Positions 1 through 13,100 of a stretch of DNA of 64,000 nt are shown here, piece after piece; position 1 is the first letter of the stretch, and every line of letters begins with the position of its first letter. The translations under genes were made by a program, and so were the position numbers. The DNA is taken from contig JAEUWP010000421.1 of NCBI GenBank assembly GCA_018524725.1, positions 276,352-340,351 of the forward strand. Direction: 5' to 3'. The notes under the pieces were generated by a model. The model searched no databases. It was given only the letters and a program-made list of their open reading frames with translations, and was not told where the DNA came from. The DNA is from Podaxis mareebaensis. Its lineage: Eukaryota > Basidiomycota > Agaricomycetes > Agaricales > Agaricaceae.

Positions 1-1551
1 CGCGTTTATAGGTTCACTGTGGTATTAAAATCAATGTTGCTGAAATGAGTTAGAGCTTGGAACCTTTTGCAGATACTTGGCATGAGGGTCGAGCAATTGC
101 CGAGCGTCTTATATGGTTGGGCGGTCTGTCTCCTCGGCTAGGCCAATCTAACTCGATATCAGGTCACCTTCTGGGACGAAACTCATCATTAAATTCGAGC
201 ATCGTTTCGATGTCTGGGACCTTGTGAGTACCTCGTACAGAACGAATGGATAGTTGTTGAATCCATGAACGCAAGGTTGCGAAAGACCTACATGTTGTTG
301 AACGCCATCATCATATTAAGGACGTGAAATGGTGTGGGGACGATGGTATGCCATATGCTGATGAGGTTGTCCATGCTTCTCAAACAACAACTCCAATTTC
401 CAGCCTTCCTCGTTGCAGAACATAGCTGCGTGTTTAAAATGGTACGGTCCCTGTTTCACCTACGGAAAGACGCTCACACAATTTTTAGAATCTCACACGA
501 TTGGTACGGCTTTCTGGTTCCTCGTGTATGTGATGGCTCATATGTCGCAGATGGCAGTATATCGCTTCGAGCACATGCATGTTCGGTCTATCGGCGTTGA
601 AAGGAAGAATAACTACTTGATCGTGATCACCCGAGTAACCAAATCTCCCGAAGAGTTCGAGCCTGCAAGTGGTCGATCAGAAAAACGAATCGTCAGTGAG
701 TATGCTTACCCTCCCCCCTTTTGTGTGATAAGAACCTTTGAATGCGCACAGTCTATGACATGGATAAACAAGAAGCAATTTAGTGCGTGTTGGTCGTCCG
801 CAACTGGAAAATGATGCTCATATTCCACGTAGCCAAGTTCCTGTTCTAGAGGATGTTTGCAGTATTCACCCCATTGCAGGTGAACTCGACGTTCTGATTA
901 CTCACAAAGATCAGGTCAGCAACTCTTCCATGCATATCATCTTGATAAATGACGGTCTCAAACAGAAAGCCTTCCAAGTGTGGTCCTTGGATGCAGGCCT
1001 CAAAGGCACAGAAATTACGGCTCGACTAAAGAAACGACCAATCACACCACATGCCATCCCAGGAGACTATGTTGGACCTACTTGTATTGGTGGAAACTAT
1101 AACCAGTTCATCTTAAGCGCAGCTTCGTGTAAGTTCAATCCCAGCCGACGCGGTTACGACTTACTCAGAGTCCACGAATGAAGCCGGTGCGATTGACATA
1201 TGGCGTAGAGAATCTTGTACGCCCTACCAACGCTTCGAGTCGCCAATATTTCAAGAGGAGGGCGTGCGTTGTCTCAGTTGGAGGAGGTCAGATGATGGCA
1301 CTGCCGTTTTTGCAACTGCTGGGGCTGATAGTCACGTCCTACACATATGGCGAGGTGAAGAACCGGTTCTTACGAAGACTCCGACTGGTCTCGATCTCGT
1401 TCGTTCGTTCAGCGCCAAGGCAATAGTTAAAGGAATGAACCGGAACCGCTGGCCTCATCCGACACGTTTAACTACAACGTCTTCAATAGGCTCCACATCA
1501 TCTCGTGAAATGGACAAGGTAGAAGAACTTCCTGCGGAAAATGCTTCCTGA
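1..1551 (+). CDS. WD40-repeat protein, C-terminal part (5' end outside window)
   Basis: The gene is truncated by the window edge and only its last WD repeats are present. Readable blades include a piece near 225 ending FDVWDL, HIKDVKWCGDDG near 325, KAFQVWSLD from 966, and a last blade with VRCLSWRR and HVLHIW near 1265-1355. An intron at about 915-965 fits GT-AG and joins THKDQ to KAFQVWSLD. The frame ends at the stop at 1549-1551. The spacing of WD blades and the GG-N-FILSA segment resemble fungal WDR26/Gid7-type propellers, which act as scaffolds in GID-type ubiquitin ligases; that family link is my inference. The same block order recurs in the next gene (exons near 4590, 4870 and 5220), so the two are paralogues. 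Several junctions are unresolved, so I cannot tell whether it is intact. Confidence 0.5.
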
Positions 1552-1784
1552 ACCTTCTCTTTCGAAGGGCGATGTTTCCGTGTAATTCTATTGATGGTCA
1601 CGGCTGTCGTAGGTAATTATGGTATGAACTAAGATCCCGCGAGATCTTCTATACACCGCTTCCTCGAGCGCCAGAAAACCTGTCGATCGCAGCATTGTCC
1701 ATTACCTGCTTGTTCGACACGATACATCCTCGTGTATAGGCGCTTTAGCAAATAAAGACAAGTGACGCTCGTGTGTGCGCTTCG

Positions 1785-4700
1785 ATGTCCCCTATTAAAA
1801 CATCCTCGTCTGAGAACCATGGGAAGTGGCGGGGGCATCCTTGTGTGATGCTCGCTTCACTAATGTCTTTTCCTCACCAAGGTGGCATGTCACGTACCTC
1901 CTCTGTAGCACCGCCGAATCCCAAAGGCGACACCTCTTCTTTGCGGCGACACCTCCCATTCTCTCCAATTGGGGCAGAGAACGTCGAGATATCATTCACT
2001 GAAATTCGGAGGTACGTATGATGAGTAGTGTGCTGCCTTGGGTACTTGCTCAACGTTTTTCTTTCGCCTTGTCCTTTGACATCTGATAGATACCTCGAAG
2101 AGTTCAATGCAGAAGTGGGCGGTTTCCCTTGACAATACCCCATCAGCCTACATTCGGACGACTAATCATTTCAATTTTTAGCTCAAGAGGCTTTCGAACG
2201 AGGCAATGCAATTGGGACGAGTCTCGGGTCTGTTATGGTCCATCAAAAAGCTGCGGAAACAGCTTTCAGAGACGGAAGGCGCCTTCTTGCTGAACGCAGC
2301 TTCACTGAACCCAGACATTTATCATTCAGACCCACAGCTCATTTCAGTTGCAAAGGGTCGAGACTATGAGCAACTTCCCCTTTGTCTCCATGAGCTTGCT
2401 GTACGATTTCAGACGTTCTGGAATAGACTTGACGAGTTCCATGAACGAACCGTACGTGACCTTCTAGCATTGGCTGTCCATTCGACTAATGGCGACCTCA
2501 GGATGAGGGCAATGCTCTCCGCGATCACTTGGATGCATTCATCCGGAACGTCAAGGTACTAAAGATATCCTCAGAGAATGACATATCTGTTGACTTCTTC
2601 TATTTGTGCAGTATCGTGCGCATTGCATCGAGCACTATCAAGGTTTGTGCTTCCTTGTCCACCCTACTGGTTCTACTCGGCGCTGAAGTTATACTGGGAA
2701 AGGTCGCCTGAACACAATACCTATACAGCAATACGTACACCAGCTCGCTCGTGAGCTTGCTACGGGACTTCACGATTTGCTTCCAGCACTTGAAGCCTTC
2801 ATTGCGATAGGCAAGTAACCGAATATTGACTTCGCCTTCCGATGTAACCTGGCTGTCTTAGGAGTACCTGCAATACGATATGAACAGAAGCGAGCGTCTG
2901 ACAAGTTTTTCAACATGTCAACCGTTGCTACACTATTCTCGGGTGTCACTGCCAGCACATTGCAGATGTCCGTTAGTACGGATGACGAGTCCCTCTCGAT
3001 GTTTGTTGTCAATGTCCTTTGGCTTTGTGCCCTCGTTTTCAGCGTTGGCGCAACATTAAACAGCTTGTTATCAATGGCATGGAGGCAATCTAGGGCGTAC
3101 GTTGCTTATTGGTTCCGGGACCTATGGGCTTACATCATGGATTCATAGGGGCTCGCGCGCTCCAGTAATCATCTCATGGTGGATCGCGTCCTCACCCGCC
3201 GCGTTTCTGGTCCTGGCCATTTCTTCATTCTCTGCCGGTCTCATAGTCTTTGCTTATGCGTCGAAACAAGTTAGGCCACTCATCTTTATCTGCTTGACGT
3301 TTGTATTTACTTCCCACAGGCAATATTTACAGCCCCTTTGACAGTCGCTGCTACGTCAATTACTTTCGTAGGCTTGATCGGTGTTGTATTCGGCATGCTC
3401 TACGAACGATGGATGTCCAAACGACGGTATACCTTAGACAAGAAAGATATAGGCCTTCCCCAAGCAGATGTGACATCAATCATAACAGCTTCGACTACTT
3501 CGTTGGCGAAATCGGAAGGGGATTGGTTTGAGGAAGAGGAGAAACCCAGTATGCCAAAGCAAGCCCCTAATGAACCTGCGCCCTCGGTATCGGACACGTC
3601 AGAAAGGTCTCGGCTCAAAAGTCTCGCAAGGAACATTGGCATCCAGCACCTCGTCCTTACCAAACTCAGCAAGAGGCGGCTCAGTCAAAAAGGGCCATCC
3701 TCACCCCTACCGAAGCCCCAGCCCACAAGGAAGCTAAAAAATGTTGTCGACACTGTTGTCGCGGCACGCGGATTTGGATCTCGCTCCAAGTCCGCCCATC
3801 CTGCATCACGTATCATAATACCGAACCGTTTTGGGCTGGCCCGATATTCGCAGTTCTCTCCAAATAGCCCCCTCTTAGCTGTTACTTGGTCGGTGTCCCT
3901 TTCCCGTTGTTGGATCAAACTCATGCAATTGCGCGACAGCATAAAGGAAGACAGATACAGCAGCTCGACGTGGACGGCGGTATACGATATTCAATCAGTA
4001 ATCTTCTCTTTTATTTGTGTTACAGGTCTTGAAGTTAATGGAGTGCCCAGGACCCAGTTGTAAGAGCCGAAATGTGGCATAAAGTGGAGACCTCAGCTGT
4101 CGGTAAAGGCATAATCTGGTAAGTAAGGGGATTTTCTCAAAGCTAGTTCCCATTGCCGAGGTTTTATTAGGTCTCCAGACGGGAAAGAGATTTTGGTCAG
4201 GTTTGACCGTGAGTTGCAAATTTGGAATCACGTACGTCTACTCCCAAACTGGGGCAGGGTGACCAGCTTTCTCATGTATTAGCAATAGGGTCGACACGTT
4301 GTGCGCACTCTTCGAACACGACGTACGATCAAGGCAGTCATCTGGCTTGATGCTAATAGTAGGCCCCGATTCCTGCTACCACTAACTTAATGCTAAACTT
4401 GAAATAGCAATTCTGACTGCGGAGAGCAACCGGATACATAAACAAGTGAGTACACAGCTCCGTCCACATGCAGCGAAGTCCAATGAAGCAAATGCATAGT
4501 CGCGCAGCCATAGAACGGTGAACTGCTCGACGTTTTTCATGGCTGATTATGTCCTTACATAACGAAATAGATGGGAACATATGAACTAAAGGAGCTCAAC
4601 ATACGCGACATGGCCGTGGAACCGACGCACAACTACTTGATAATACTCACCCGGGTGAAGGCCTCGTCTCACGAGGCCCTGCCAATGGCCGAGCAGAAGC

Positions 4701-5654
4701 AGGAAAAGAGGATTGTTGGTGGGTTTTGTGATCTCCATTGCTCTCCACGGTCTTTGATATAAGCTTCTACAAGTATATGACATGGACCAGAAGTCCGCCG
4801 TTTAGTAAGTGAAATAATGCCATTGTCCTGAACGGGAACATTGATTTTATTTTCCTTAAGTCAACTTCCCGTCCTTGAAAATATCCTCTCCATTCAGATC
4901 TCTAGATCCGGGCTTCATATGCTGGTTAGCGCCCAACAGGTTCGTTGATCCATTACATATCCAAGTTCCGCTGTTAACCCGGAAACAGTCACATTTTCAG
5001 GCATGGCAGCTTGATGTAAATTTGGACAGCTCCAACTTGCATGTTATTCCAATCTTGCGGCGTCTCACTGTCGTACCCCCTGACGATTCGGTTGGTGAAG
5101 AATACGATGGCCCCATCACGTTTGGAGGGATTCTCGACGACTTTGTCTTTAGCGCTACTGATGGTATGTATATTCTTGTGATGGGCGACATCCCCCATTA
5201 AGAAGAAAATGTTGCAGCTGGAAAGATACAGGTCTGGTACCGGAATCCAACTACCCTGGAACTACGTCCTAGTTATCTGCTCTCTCTCGGATCAGATGAC
5301 GAGAATGAGGAGGCTCCTATGATCCAACAACTGACTTGGCGACCGTTTTCTCCGACCTTTGCCGTCACGCGTCATAACAGTGAAGGCGCATCAATAATAC
5401 AACTCTGGATGGCACAGCAACCAACAACACGACCGAGTGTACCTATGATACGGACGACAAACTCGCAGGGAAGCACAATCTCTATGCAAGAAACTTCAGC
5501 TGAGGGATCCAGTGCTTTGCGGCCCTCAGTATACACACCGAACTCGGCAATTCGGTCACCGCCGTCACCCTCGATTGCACATTCTTTTGCGGATGTTGCT
5601 ACTAAAGTTAGGTCTCAGCACAAGGTGGTCTCTCCAACTGTATCAGTAGTATAG
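1785..5654 (+). CDS. Helical and membrane-spanning protein with C-terminal WD40 repeats
   Basis: A multi-exon gene of unknown function. ATG at 1785 opens a Ser/Pro-rich N-terminus. Helical exons follow (about 2180-2560 and 2720-2900). Three hydrophobic stretches come next: near 2995-3085 (VVNVLWLCALVF), 3165-3265 (AAFLVLAISSFSAGLIVF) and 3330-3400 (TFVGLIGVVFGML). A low-complexity charged linker (3410-3800) leads to WD blades: SPDGKEILVRF-LQIW near 4172-4230, a block from 4571, HFQAWQLD from 4989, KIQVWYRNP near 5222 and IIQLWM near 5397. Introns at about 4120-4171, 4940-4988 and 5164-5202 fit GT-AG. The Ser-rich tail stops at 5654. The layout suggests a membrane-anchored propeller. Its WD part is paralogous to the upstream gene. 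Splicing between 3880 and 4060 is uncertain and a frame break there cannot be excluded; it could also be two genes read as one. Confidence 0.5.
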
Positions 5655-5870
5655 TATATGGCGTCTTGGTTGTCCTAGGGCTCCTGTCTGCCCATATACA
5701 ACCCCTCCCTTCGCTCCTCGTTTGGTTGTCTCGTGTAATAATACTTATCACCACCGGGTCTGCACCTCCTTGTTGCCATCAGTGTGAGCGTTGCATAAGA
5801 CAGGTTTTTGGGTGGTTATGTGAATTGACGAGGATGTAAAAGAGTTACGTAGGTCAACGCGATCGCGAAA

Positions 5871-6576
5871 CTATTCCTTGTAAAGTCCGTTCTTCTTATG
5901 CCACTCTTCCAGTGAGTGCGGGCCGTAGTTCTGGTAAATCTTCTTATCACCCTCGGGGAGGCGCACATGGTCAGGTTTGGAATCCAACTTGATGCAGACC
6001 TGGGGATTTGATGATTAACGGTACCGTTCCTGAAAGTCTATGTCCTTACCATCGTTTTAGGGGGATCAAGTTCGGGGGAGTCCACTGACGAAGCGAATGG
6101 GTGAATCAATTCAGGCCTAAGTAGAAATTTACGGCAATAAGGATAGGTTCAAGCATTGGGTACAGGTGAACGAACCATGATTTGTCATACAACCAAAGCA
6201 TGCTCCCGCAAAGTTTGCAGAAGTTGCGCTCAGACGAGGCGCGACGTTCTTGGGGGGTGCCTCTGTCCAAAACGGCGTGATATACGCTAAGGTCGGTAGG
6301 GTCAAGTTCGGTGGAACTCTTTAGGGACAGGTTACACACCTGATGTTCTCTTTTCCCTCGACTTTGAGGGACTTGGTATGTGCACCAAGGTTAATACTAC
6401 CCCCAACGCCACCGACCTTTCGACATATGGAGCAGAGACACAACTTCGGGGATCTCAGTGATACAGACGTAAGTCAACTCCACTAATTACGGTACCTGGT
6501 ACGGAACCGGAGTGCTCGAGAGCACAGTGTATTTGACGGCGCCGCAGTGGCAGCTTCCTTTCAACTCGACTGGCAT
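5871..6576 (-). CDS. GFA-domain zinc protein (glutathione-dependent formaldehyde-activating enzyme-like)
   Basis: A compact gene with introns whose exons join into a typical fungal GFA/CENP-V protein. From ATG at 6574-6576 the protein starts MPVELKGSCHCGAVKY. An intron of about 80 bases ends just before LCLCSICRKVGG, and FCKLCGSMLWLYDKSW follows. The zinc-binding pattern CxCG, CxCxxC and CxxCG is therefore complete. The last exons carry HPFASSVDSPELDPPKTM and end with the stop at 5871-5873. The family binds two zinc ions. Some members act on S-hydroxymethyl-glutathione or related thiol adducts, but most fungal members have no assigned substrate. It is convergent with the WD40 gene on its left. 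Function beyond the fold is not claimed. Confidence 0.8.
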
Positions 6577-7722
6577 TTGTGGAAGATGGGCAAGAGGACT
6601 GAGTTGAGGATGACTCAGAGCAAAGGGCCTGCGGAGCCACATATGCGACCTTTCTCATATGATCACTCGTGACGTCGTCAATGAGATTTTTAGGGGCACA
6701 TGTGAATTAGTCAGTGAGAATGGAAGTATATGTGTGCCGTTTCCCAGTATATAACGGAATTGGGGCACTCTTCCAAGCAATCTTAGCTGTTACAAATAAC
6801 GACGACAATGCCGTGGATTCTCTTAATTAGCCCCTATCTCTACCAGGCGCTCACAGGGCACACGGTTCCATTTTGATTTAACATCTGCATCACAATCACC
6901 GGCTATTTCCGCAAAACTCCGACCATCAGTATATAGCCCACCCAAACTCTATTTTTTTTTTCGCTACGAAGGTTTGCCACGCTGGTCGTTTTGGACTTCT
7001 ACCATCGGCACAGTGCCATGACTCTTACGAGTCCTTTCACCTTCAAGACTAACCCAGAGCTAGGAAATATCGCGATGCATATCAAATGTCGTGGTATGTC
7101 GATAAAAGCTGGGACATCCTTTTGTCACCTTGGTCCAGAGCATACTAGACACATGTGGAGTTGATAGGTGAGTAACTTCTCCATTCTTTGATTTCGCCTA
7201 CTGGGTCAATGATACCAAAAAAAAAAACTGATTTTAATGAGTACGACTCGCTGCGGCGGGAATGACGACTCCTTTCCGCTGAGACCACTTTCTACTCCCG
7301 TTCAAAATACCCATGCTAACCACTTGACAGGTTTACGCTCGCTTATGCTCGTTAGAATGAAAGTTGGCGTGTCCTGCATTCCTATTTAGTTAGGATAGAT
7401 TAACATAATGTATATATAGTCCGTAATATATCCTTCTCAGTGCCGCTTGTCTTGTCTCACCTTCATCAAGACAATCCAAGTTATACAATCGTTCTATGTT
7501 AACATCATAAACAAGAAGCAAGAAGTGGGACATATGTAACATAACAACACTACACAGAATACAGTCTATCATAACTCCAAAATGCCCAAGATGTGCTTAG
7601 AAATACAATGAACGTTAATAATGTGAATCCAAATGCAAGTCAGCAGAAACACGATGTGGTAGCAATACAGCCAAAAGGAACATCATGAAAATAAATTAAC
7701 CGTCGAGGTAGAAAGACCCACT
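6577..7722 (+). other. Intergenic spacer between two minus-strand genes
   Basis: No convincing gene. It holds poly-A/T runs (near 6953 and 7217) and AT-rich sequence near 7390-7690, which probably contains the 3' UTR of the regulator to the right and the promoter of the GFA gene to the left. Short open frames here have no recognisable content. Confidence 0.5.
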
Positions 7723-10164
7723 CTAGGGAAAGAAGGCGGTCAGCCCGCCAGGATGTTCACCGTTGCTCTGATCTGGGCGCTGTTGGATTTGTATGCGGAT
7801 CTTCATCAGTTCGTCCCAAAGCTGAGTGGGAATCTGGGTTCCGTTGCGAAGGTGAGACCTGATTCTATCAAGCCACTCCCTCATGAGGCGATATCGGCTC
7901 TCGTTTTTGCGGTCCAGTGGCTTGAGATCGACACCGATGTCATCCTGTAACGCCATTAGCGAGACCTGAGCGAGCCAATAGAAGGGAAGGGCGTTATAGA
8001 CGAATGGTGGCTCTTCTCGGTTGTTCTCGTAACGCATGGCATCGGGACTGCTCATCCACATCTGCAGCCAACTATGGAGAGCATACTGAGTCGAGAAGGT
8101 GCTCTCTTTGGAGTCGTTGTCGGAAAGAGTCGTAGAAGGAGTATCGGATGGGTTTCGAATGTTAGAGGCGTAGAGGTTTCGAAGAATAGTGTGGATAAGG
8201 ATAAAATGGGCGAACGGGTTTAGTGTTGGGGGAATTGCCGAACTCTGCAGCTCGGCTAAGATCGCTAACGCCCGTTGCATACTGAACCCGGATAGCCGTG
8301 CGAGGCCCACGCCGTAATGGGAAGGTGTCTTTACGGCTTGGAGCCACTGTGCTGCGCTTCCTGCCGTCCATAACCCATCATCGCATGGTAGATTGATATC
8401 GAATTCGCTGGGCTGGAATGATGGAGACATGGAGAAGTACATGCAATGGCAGCAATCGTGGAGGTATGAGACTAAGAGTGCTCTGATGTTGAGGATGAGT
8501 ATCAGAGATCTCCATGGACATAAGCGCTTTGACGCACCGCTTAATCGTTTCGTATTGTGCCCAATCCTTCCAAGCTTTGTCCAACCCACTCACATCACTC
8601 AGGTCTGGAAGGCTCCATGAGGCCACATGATTGATGAGACCAATACGACGTATCATCTAGAAAGCAGGGGGGCTGAGAGCCAAGGCGGTTGTGCGTGACA
8701 GAGTTACATACCATAACCAACATCCCATGATAAACATGGGACGAAACCCTCTGATCTGCTTTCTGGTGGAAAAGTCCGATCGTTTGCAAAAGGACAACAG
8801 CAATAATAATGTTCAATTGTTTGCTCAAATCAGAGCCGCTGTTGGTCTGGTATTCCCATGTATAAGTTCCGGGCACGCGGAGAGGGGCGGCCGAGTCACT
8901 CACGAATTCCATGACAAGGCTATCCCGCGTTGCTACTAGAGTATTGTTGATGAAGTTCGTCGCGGTCTTCGTTTTCACGAAGAGAGCCCCACACGCTTGC
9001 ATTGCACGAATAAGGATCGGAGGTTTGCCTTCTGCCTTCCACGTAGAAGGGTGAATAATAGGTATTTGAGTGCTGAAGGCAGAGAAAAATAGGTACACTA
9101 TACCATCGCGGCCGTGTTAACAAAGGTTTACACGTGTATGGAGAGAATAGACATACGATAGTGTTCTAAGTCCTCGGCCGTGGGTTCGAGTGCGTTTGTG
9201 AGGACCGAGGAATCGAATGAAGCTCCCGCCGGGTTTACCGTAACACCGACTTGCGAAGGCGATGTATTGTGTGACGGGACTGGTCCTAGAGAAGTATAGT
9301 CGGGCATGAAGTCTTGACCGTCCATCCTAACGCCTTGTGGATAAGAGAAAACATCACTCGTTGCATATCTTGGTAAGGCTTCTCGGCCGTCCAACCAAGT
9401 TGACAAGTCTGCTAATGGAGCAAACGGTGGAGAACATGATGATAATGTTTGCTCCAAACCGAAATTCTCGAAAGGGGCGGAGGGGTTGGGAAAGAGCCGA
9501 CCAAGCTGATTGTCCAAGGTTAAGGTATCAAAAGTTGCGACGTCGAATGATTGAGCAAAGTCTCCGCGAGGTTCAAAAAGATCCGACCGAGGAGATGATC
9601 GAGTGGAGGCGACAGAAGAGGTTGAAGATGTTGAAAGCCCTGGGGGTTCAAGCGGGGTAAGAGGTAACAACTGAGCGTCCAGGGAGAGAGTGGGTGAGGG
9701 AGTGGTGTTATTAGTCACAAATAGTGAAGGATAGGGAGGAGATGACATCGGGTGATTCGTTGAAACTGGAGATGACGCCGTCGGTGTGGTGTCGCTTGCG
9801 GCCTTGGCTGCCGCCGCCTGTTGAGCTGCCTTCTTTGCTGCATTGCGTTTGTTTCTCGAAGCTTCGGGGTCGTTGATAAAAATGCATTCCCTCCCTCGTG
9901 ACGAGCACTTGGAACAGGGGTATTGTAAATTGCATTTGACCTTCGATTCGGCGCAAGCCTAGGAGAATAGGGTGCGTCAGCTGAAAGAAATGCTTGGGAA
10001 GCCGTGAGGACATGCCTGGCAGGATTTCCGTCGCGACCGATTAGCGTTTCGACTAGACGAGGGATTTTCAGTTACCCGACAAGCGTGAAGAAGAGGTGAC
10101 ACCCACGAATCGCCGCACGTTCGCTTATGTCGAGTAAGCAAGTCACTTCGTGTGAATTCGGCAT
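7723..10164 (-). CDS. Zn2Cys6 fungal transcription factor with fungal-specific TF domain
   Basis: A binuclear zinc cluster regulator. The protein probably starts at ATG 10162-10164. The DNA-binding motif reads C-QA-C-AESKVK-C, then PCSKC and REC, giving six cysteines in fungal order. It is assembled across an intron at 9959-10015. A basic and Ser/Pro-rich linker follows (about 9130-9900). The fungal-specific domain then begins near 9090 (FSTQIPIIHPSTW) and continues through 8600-8900 to LPCDDGLW near 8385, with the stop at 7723. Another intron (about 8489-8540) joins ETIKR to ALLVSYLHD. Such proteins bind CGG-type sites in the nucleus and often control a nearby metabolic cluster. The synthase at 15.8 kb is the obvious candidate target, but the sequence shows only proximity. 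The first-exon model is less certain than the rest. Confidence 0.8.
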
Positions 10165-13100
10165 TGCATGTCTGTGGAAGATGTTAACACTGCAAGTCAC
10201 CGCTCCGAACACAACAACTCACATTACATCGATGCAATCGTTCATTCGTATCTGCCACGATTGATAAGCAATAGTATACAGGGGATGGGCAAGGACACTA
10301 ACGTGAACGAAGGTGTCGATTCAAATGTGTGGTGCGAGTGAATTTCGCTGGACAGAGAGAGCAGTACTTCGTCTGCGGGAGTGAAGGCATATTTCCTAGG
10401 GTGGGGGAAGTTAGGAGGATATCCATGTTCGAAGCATAGCCGCCGACCGAAGACTAACCCTTGTGATTCCGCATGCGGCTGACTTCTCCATTAGCTTTGA
10501 GGTCGATGGAATGCCTCACAGGAGGCATCATAGGAAGTATAGGTGCAGCCATAGCTGGGAGGGGGAAGAAGTTCGAGGACAGAACTTCAGGCGTGGTTTA
10601 TATAAGCCCTTGCAGAGCATCTTGAATTACAGTTCTAAGGTGCAAATTCGATGATGGTAGATCACATCTCTATTCAAACGTTAAGCGGCGCAAAAGAGTT
10701 GTGTTTGGCTCGTACACTATGTAAGCGCAGGCGGAAATGACCGGAACTTGCGGTAATTGATCCTGAACCAGCAACACCGGCTATACTGGTCTATGAAAAG
10801 CAGTGCGTCAGTTTGATTTGATTTATAAGTTCGAGGACATGCAGTTGACACCGACATTTGCGCCTTAATAATGTCGAATCGCGGCAAGATCTGGCACCCG
10901 AGAGTGTACAAAGAGCCGGAGAGCCAACATGAGCGATTCTGCTGAGATAAAGGAGAGAGAGCACTATGGGTCCTCCAGGATAGAATTTCCGCAATCTGGC
11001 CTGTGCATGCTCGTCGATGTTAGCGAACAAGTCACTTGCTAGTTGGTGCGGAAGAGCTCGGCAATCACGGGAACATATTACGTCAGCGGAAACTGAGCGG
11101 TCCTATTACCCGATTAAGACCAGATCAATATCTGGTGGGTTTTGTTGCTCCTGATCTACTCACGAGTGCTGGAGCCCTTCTCAGAAAGCAAAGTTCGACG
11201 AATGTGCAAATGGTTGCTCATGCTACTACATTCCGCAATTAATTTTAGGCAGAGTGCCCGCAGCTTACTTGCTAACCTCATCTTGCTCTAGCAAACATAC
11301 CCTACATTATTGTGAAGGCAAACCACTGGATACAATCGGTTGGAGGTTTGGCAATGATTCGAAAAAGACATGACACGCCAAACTGCTTATTGATCCGCCG
11401 GTTGAATTGCAGACGACTTTTGGAACATCACCATCAGTTGATACCTCCTGCTCATTTGCTCAGAAGATGATACAGCTATCGCGCTCTCACTGGGATTGTC
11501 CCTTGCCTTATGTGGGAATCAGTGGTCCGCAAAGCACTGAAAGGAGCCACAATACCACTGTGTCGGTGCTCGGACGCCTGCTCCCTTGCTCTCCTCAACA
11601 AGTCAAGACCACAGAGCTATAGCGTTTGGGGGTTGCGTAGAAACCAGGCAGTACGAACCACGAGGATGGCTGCCTAATTGACTAGAAGTAATCAACGGGC
11701 GTGACTTGCTATCAGGCTAAGCGAAATGACTGGGAAGCTCAGTCAGCAATCACATGATACTGCCGAAGGGATTAAAGTAGATTCACCGGATCATACATCG
11801 AAGCATCTCCTGCGATCCTGAATAGACACGAATACCCATTTTTAGTGACACTCGCTCCAACACAGTGTCAGAAACGCTTGAACCCACTCGTTTACACGAT
11901 ATAATTCTACAATTCCGCAGCAAGCCCACTTACTAACACAAAGTGCGAGAGGAGTCTAGACAAAATCGAGGTACATTGATGAAGCAGGAGCCGAATCCTG
12001 TGTGGGGGACCAAAATGGTGATGTAATTCCAACTTCATAGGCCCTGTCGATCACTGCTCAGGGACGAAGCAGTTTGCACCCCTCAAGCCTGGACGATTTT
12101 AGATGGTGATTGTCCCAGTCAACAAGCTGAGCATACAGGCCAGGATTCCCACAGTGTACTACGTTCAAATAGAAATAATTATTTCTTTGATTTGCTTTTT
12201 CGCCGTGGCTTCTGAGTGTAAGCCGTTAAAGGGCTTCCCTCCCCAATTAAGTCGGAGACTTTGGAGCCCTTGGAATAAATCATGGAAGCATCGTGTTAAC
12301 TGAATTGCGCTGAGAACTCAGTTGTCGGAATACACCCTCAACACGTTTCCCGATCCTTTGCAATCGAGAATAACTCAGTTGACCCACCTCGTCGAGATCC
12401 AGAGTGTTGGTTGTGTGATTTATAATCGGATGTACACCCTCACATCATACAACGTCTAATGTGATGGGATGACACGGCGATCATACAACCTCGCCGAGGT
12501 CATCTGCCCCGAAGCCCGCGATACACGATCGTGTATGTGTCACAGGCACCGACGGTTCGGCATTCACTTTTTCCGGGATTACCTGTTCCTGTTAAGAAGT
12601 CGATGTCTCAGAGTTAAGTTTGCATAAAATGTTACTTGACGTACATAATTCAACTTGTATCGAGTCGATGAAGGGGTCAGTTTCCTTTCCTAAAACATCG
12701 GAGTCAGTGTTTGAACTTCTTTTTAATGTGGCGACCGAGTTTCGGGCTGTACATACACTTCATACGTGGACGTCCAGGGCAATAATAAACCGTCCTTTCC
12801 GCCTTACCGCTGACGTTAGGATGCTCAGTAATCATCGTTGATCAGCCGCACGCTTCTGTGCTGCGCTGGGCGTCCAGGTCCCTCGGAACTATTCCCGTGA
12901 GATACCGCGTCTATTGAAAACCATTCCGAGAGCGCTCTCGCGCGTCTCGCCCTGTTTACCAAGCATTACGACACAGCATAGGCCGGAAATGGAACCCACC
13001 CGCCACGCCCCTTCGAAGTGCTGCGTCTTACGGCCGAACGCCCAGTACTGCTCTGACTTAAGCTCCAACAACTCCTATGAGTGCAACCACTTATCCATCC

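Noticed and set aside
7753..7950. Plus-strand frame overlapping the regulator 3' end
   Set aside because: A shadow of the well-supported minus-strand exon of the transcription factor.
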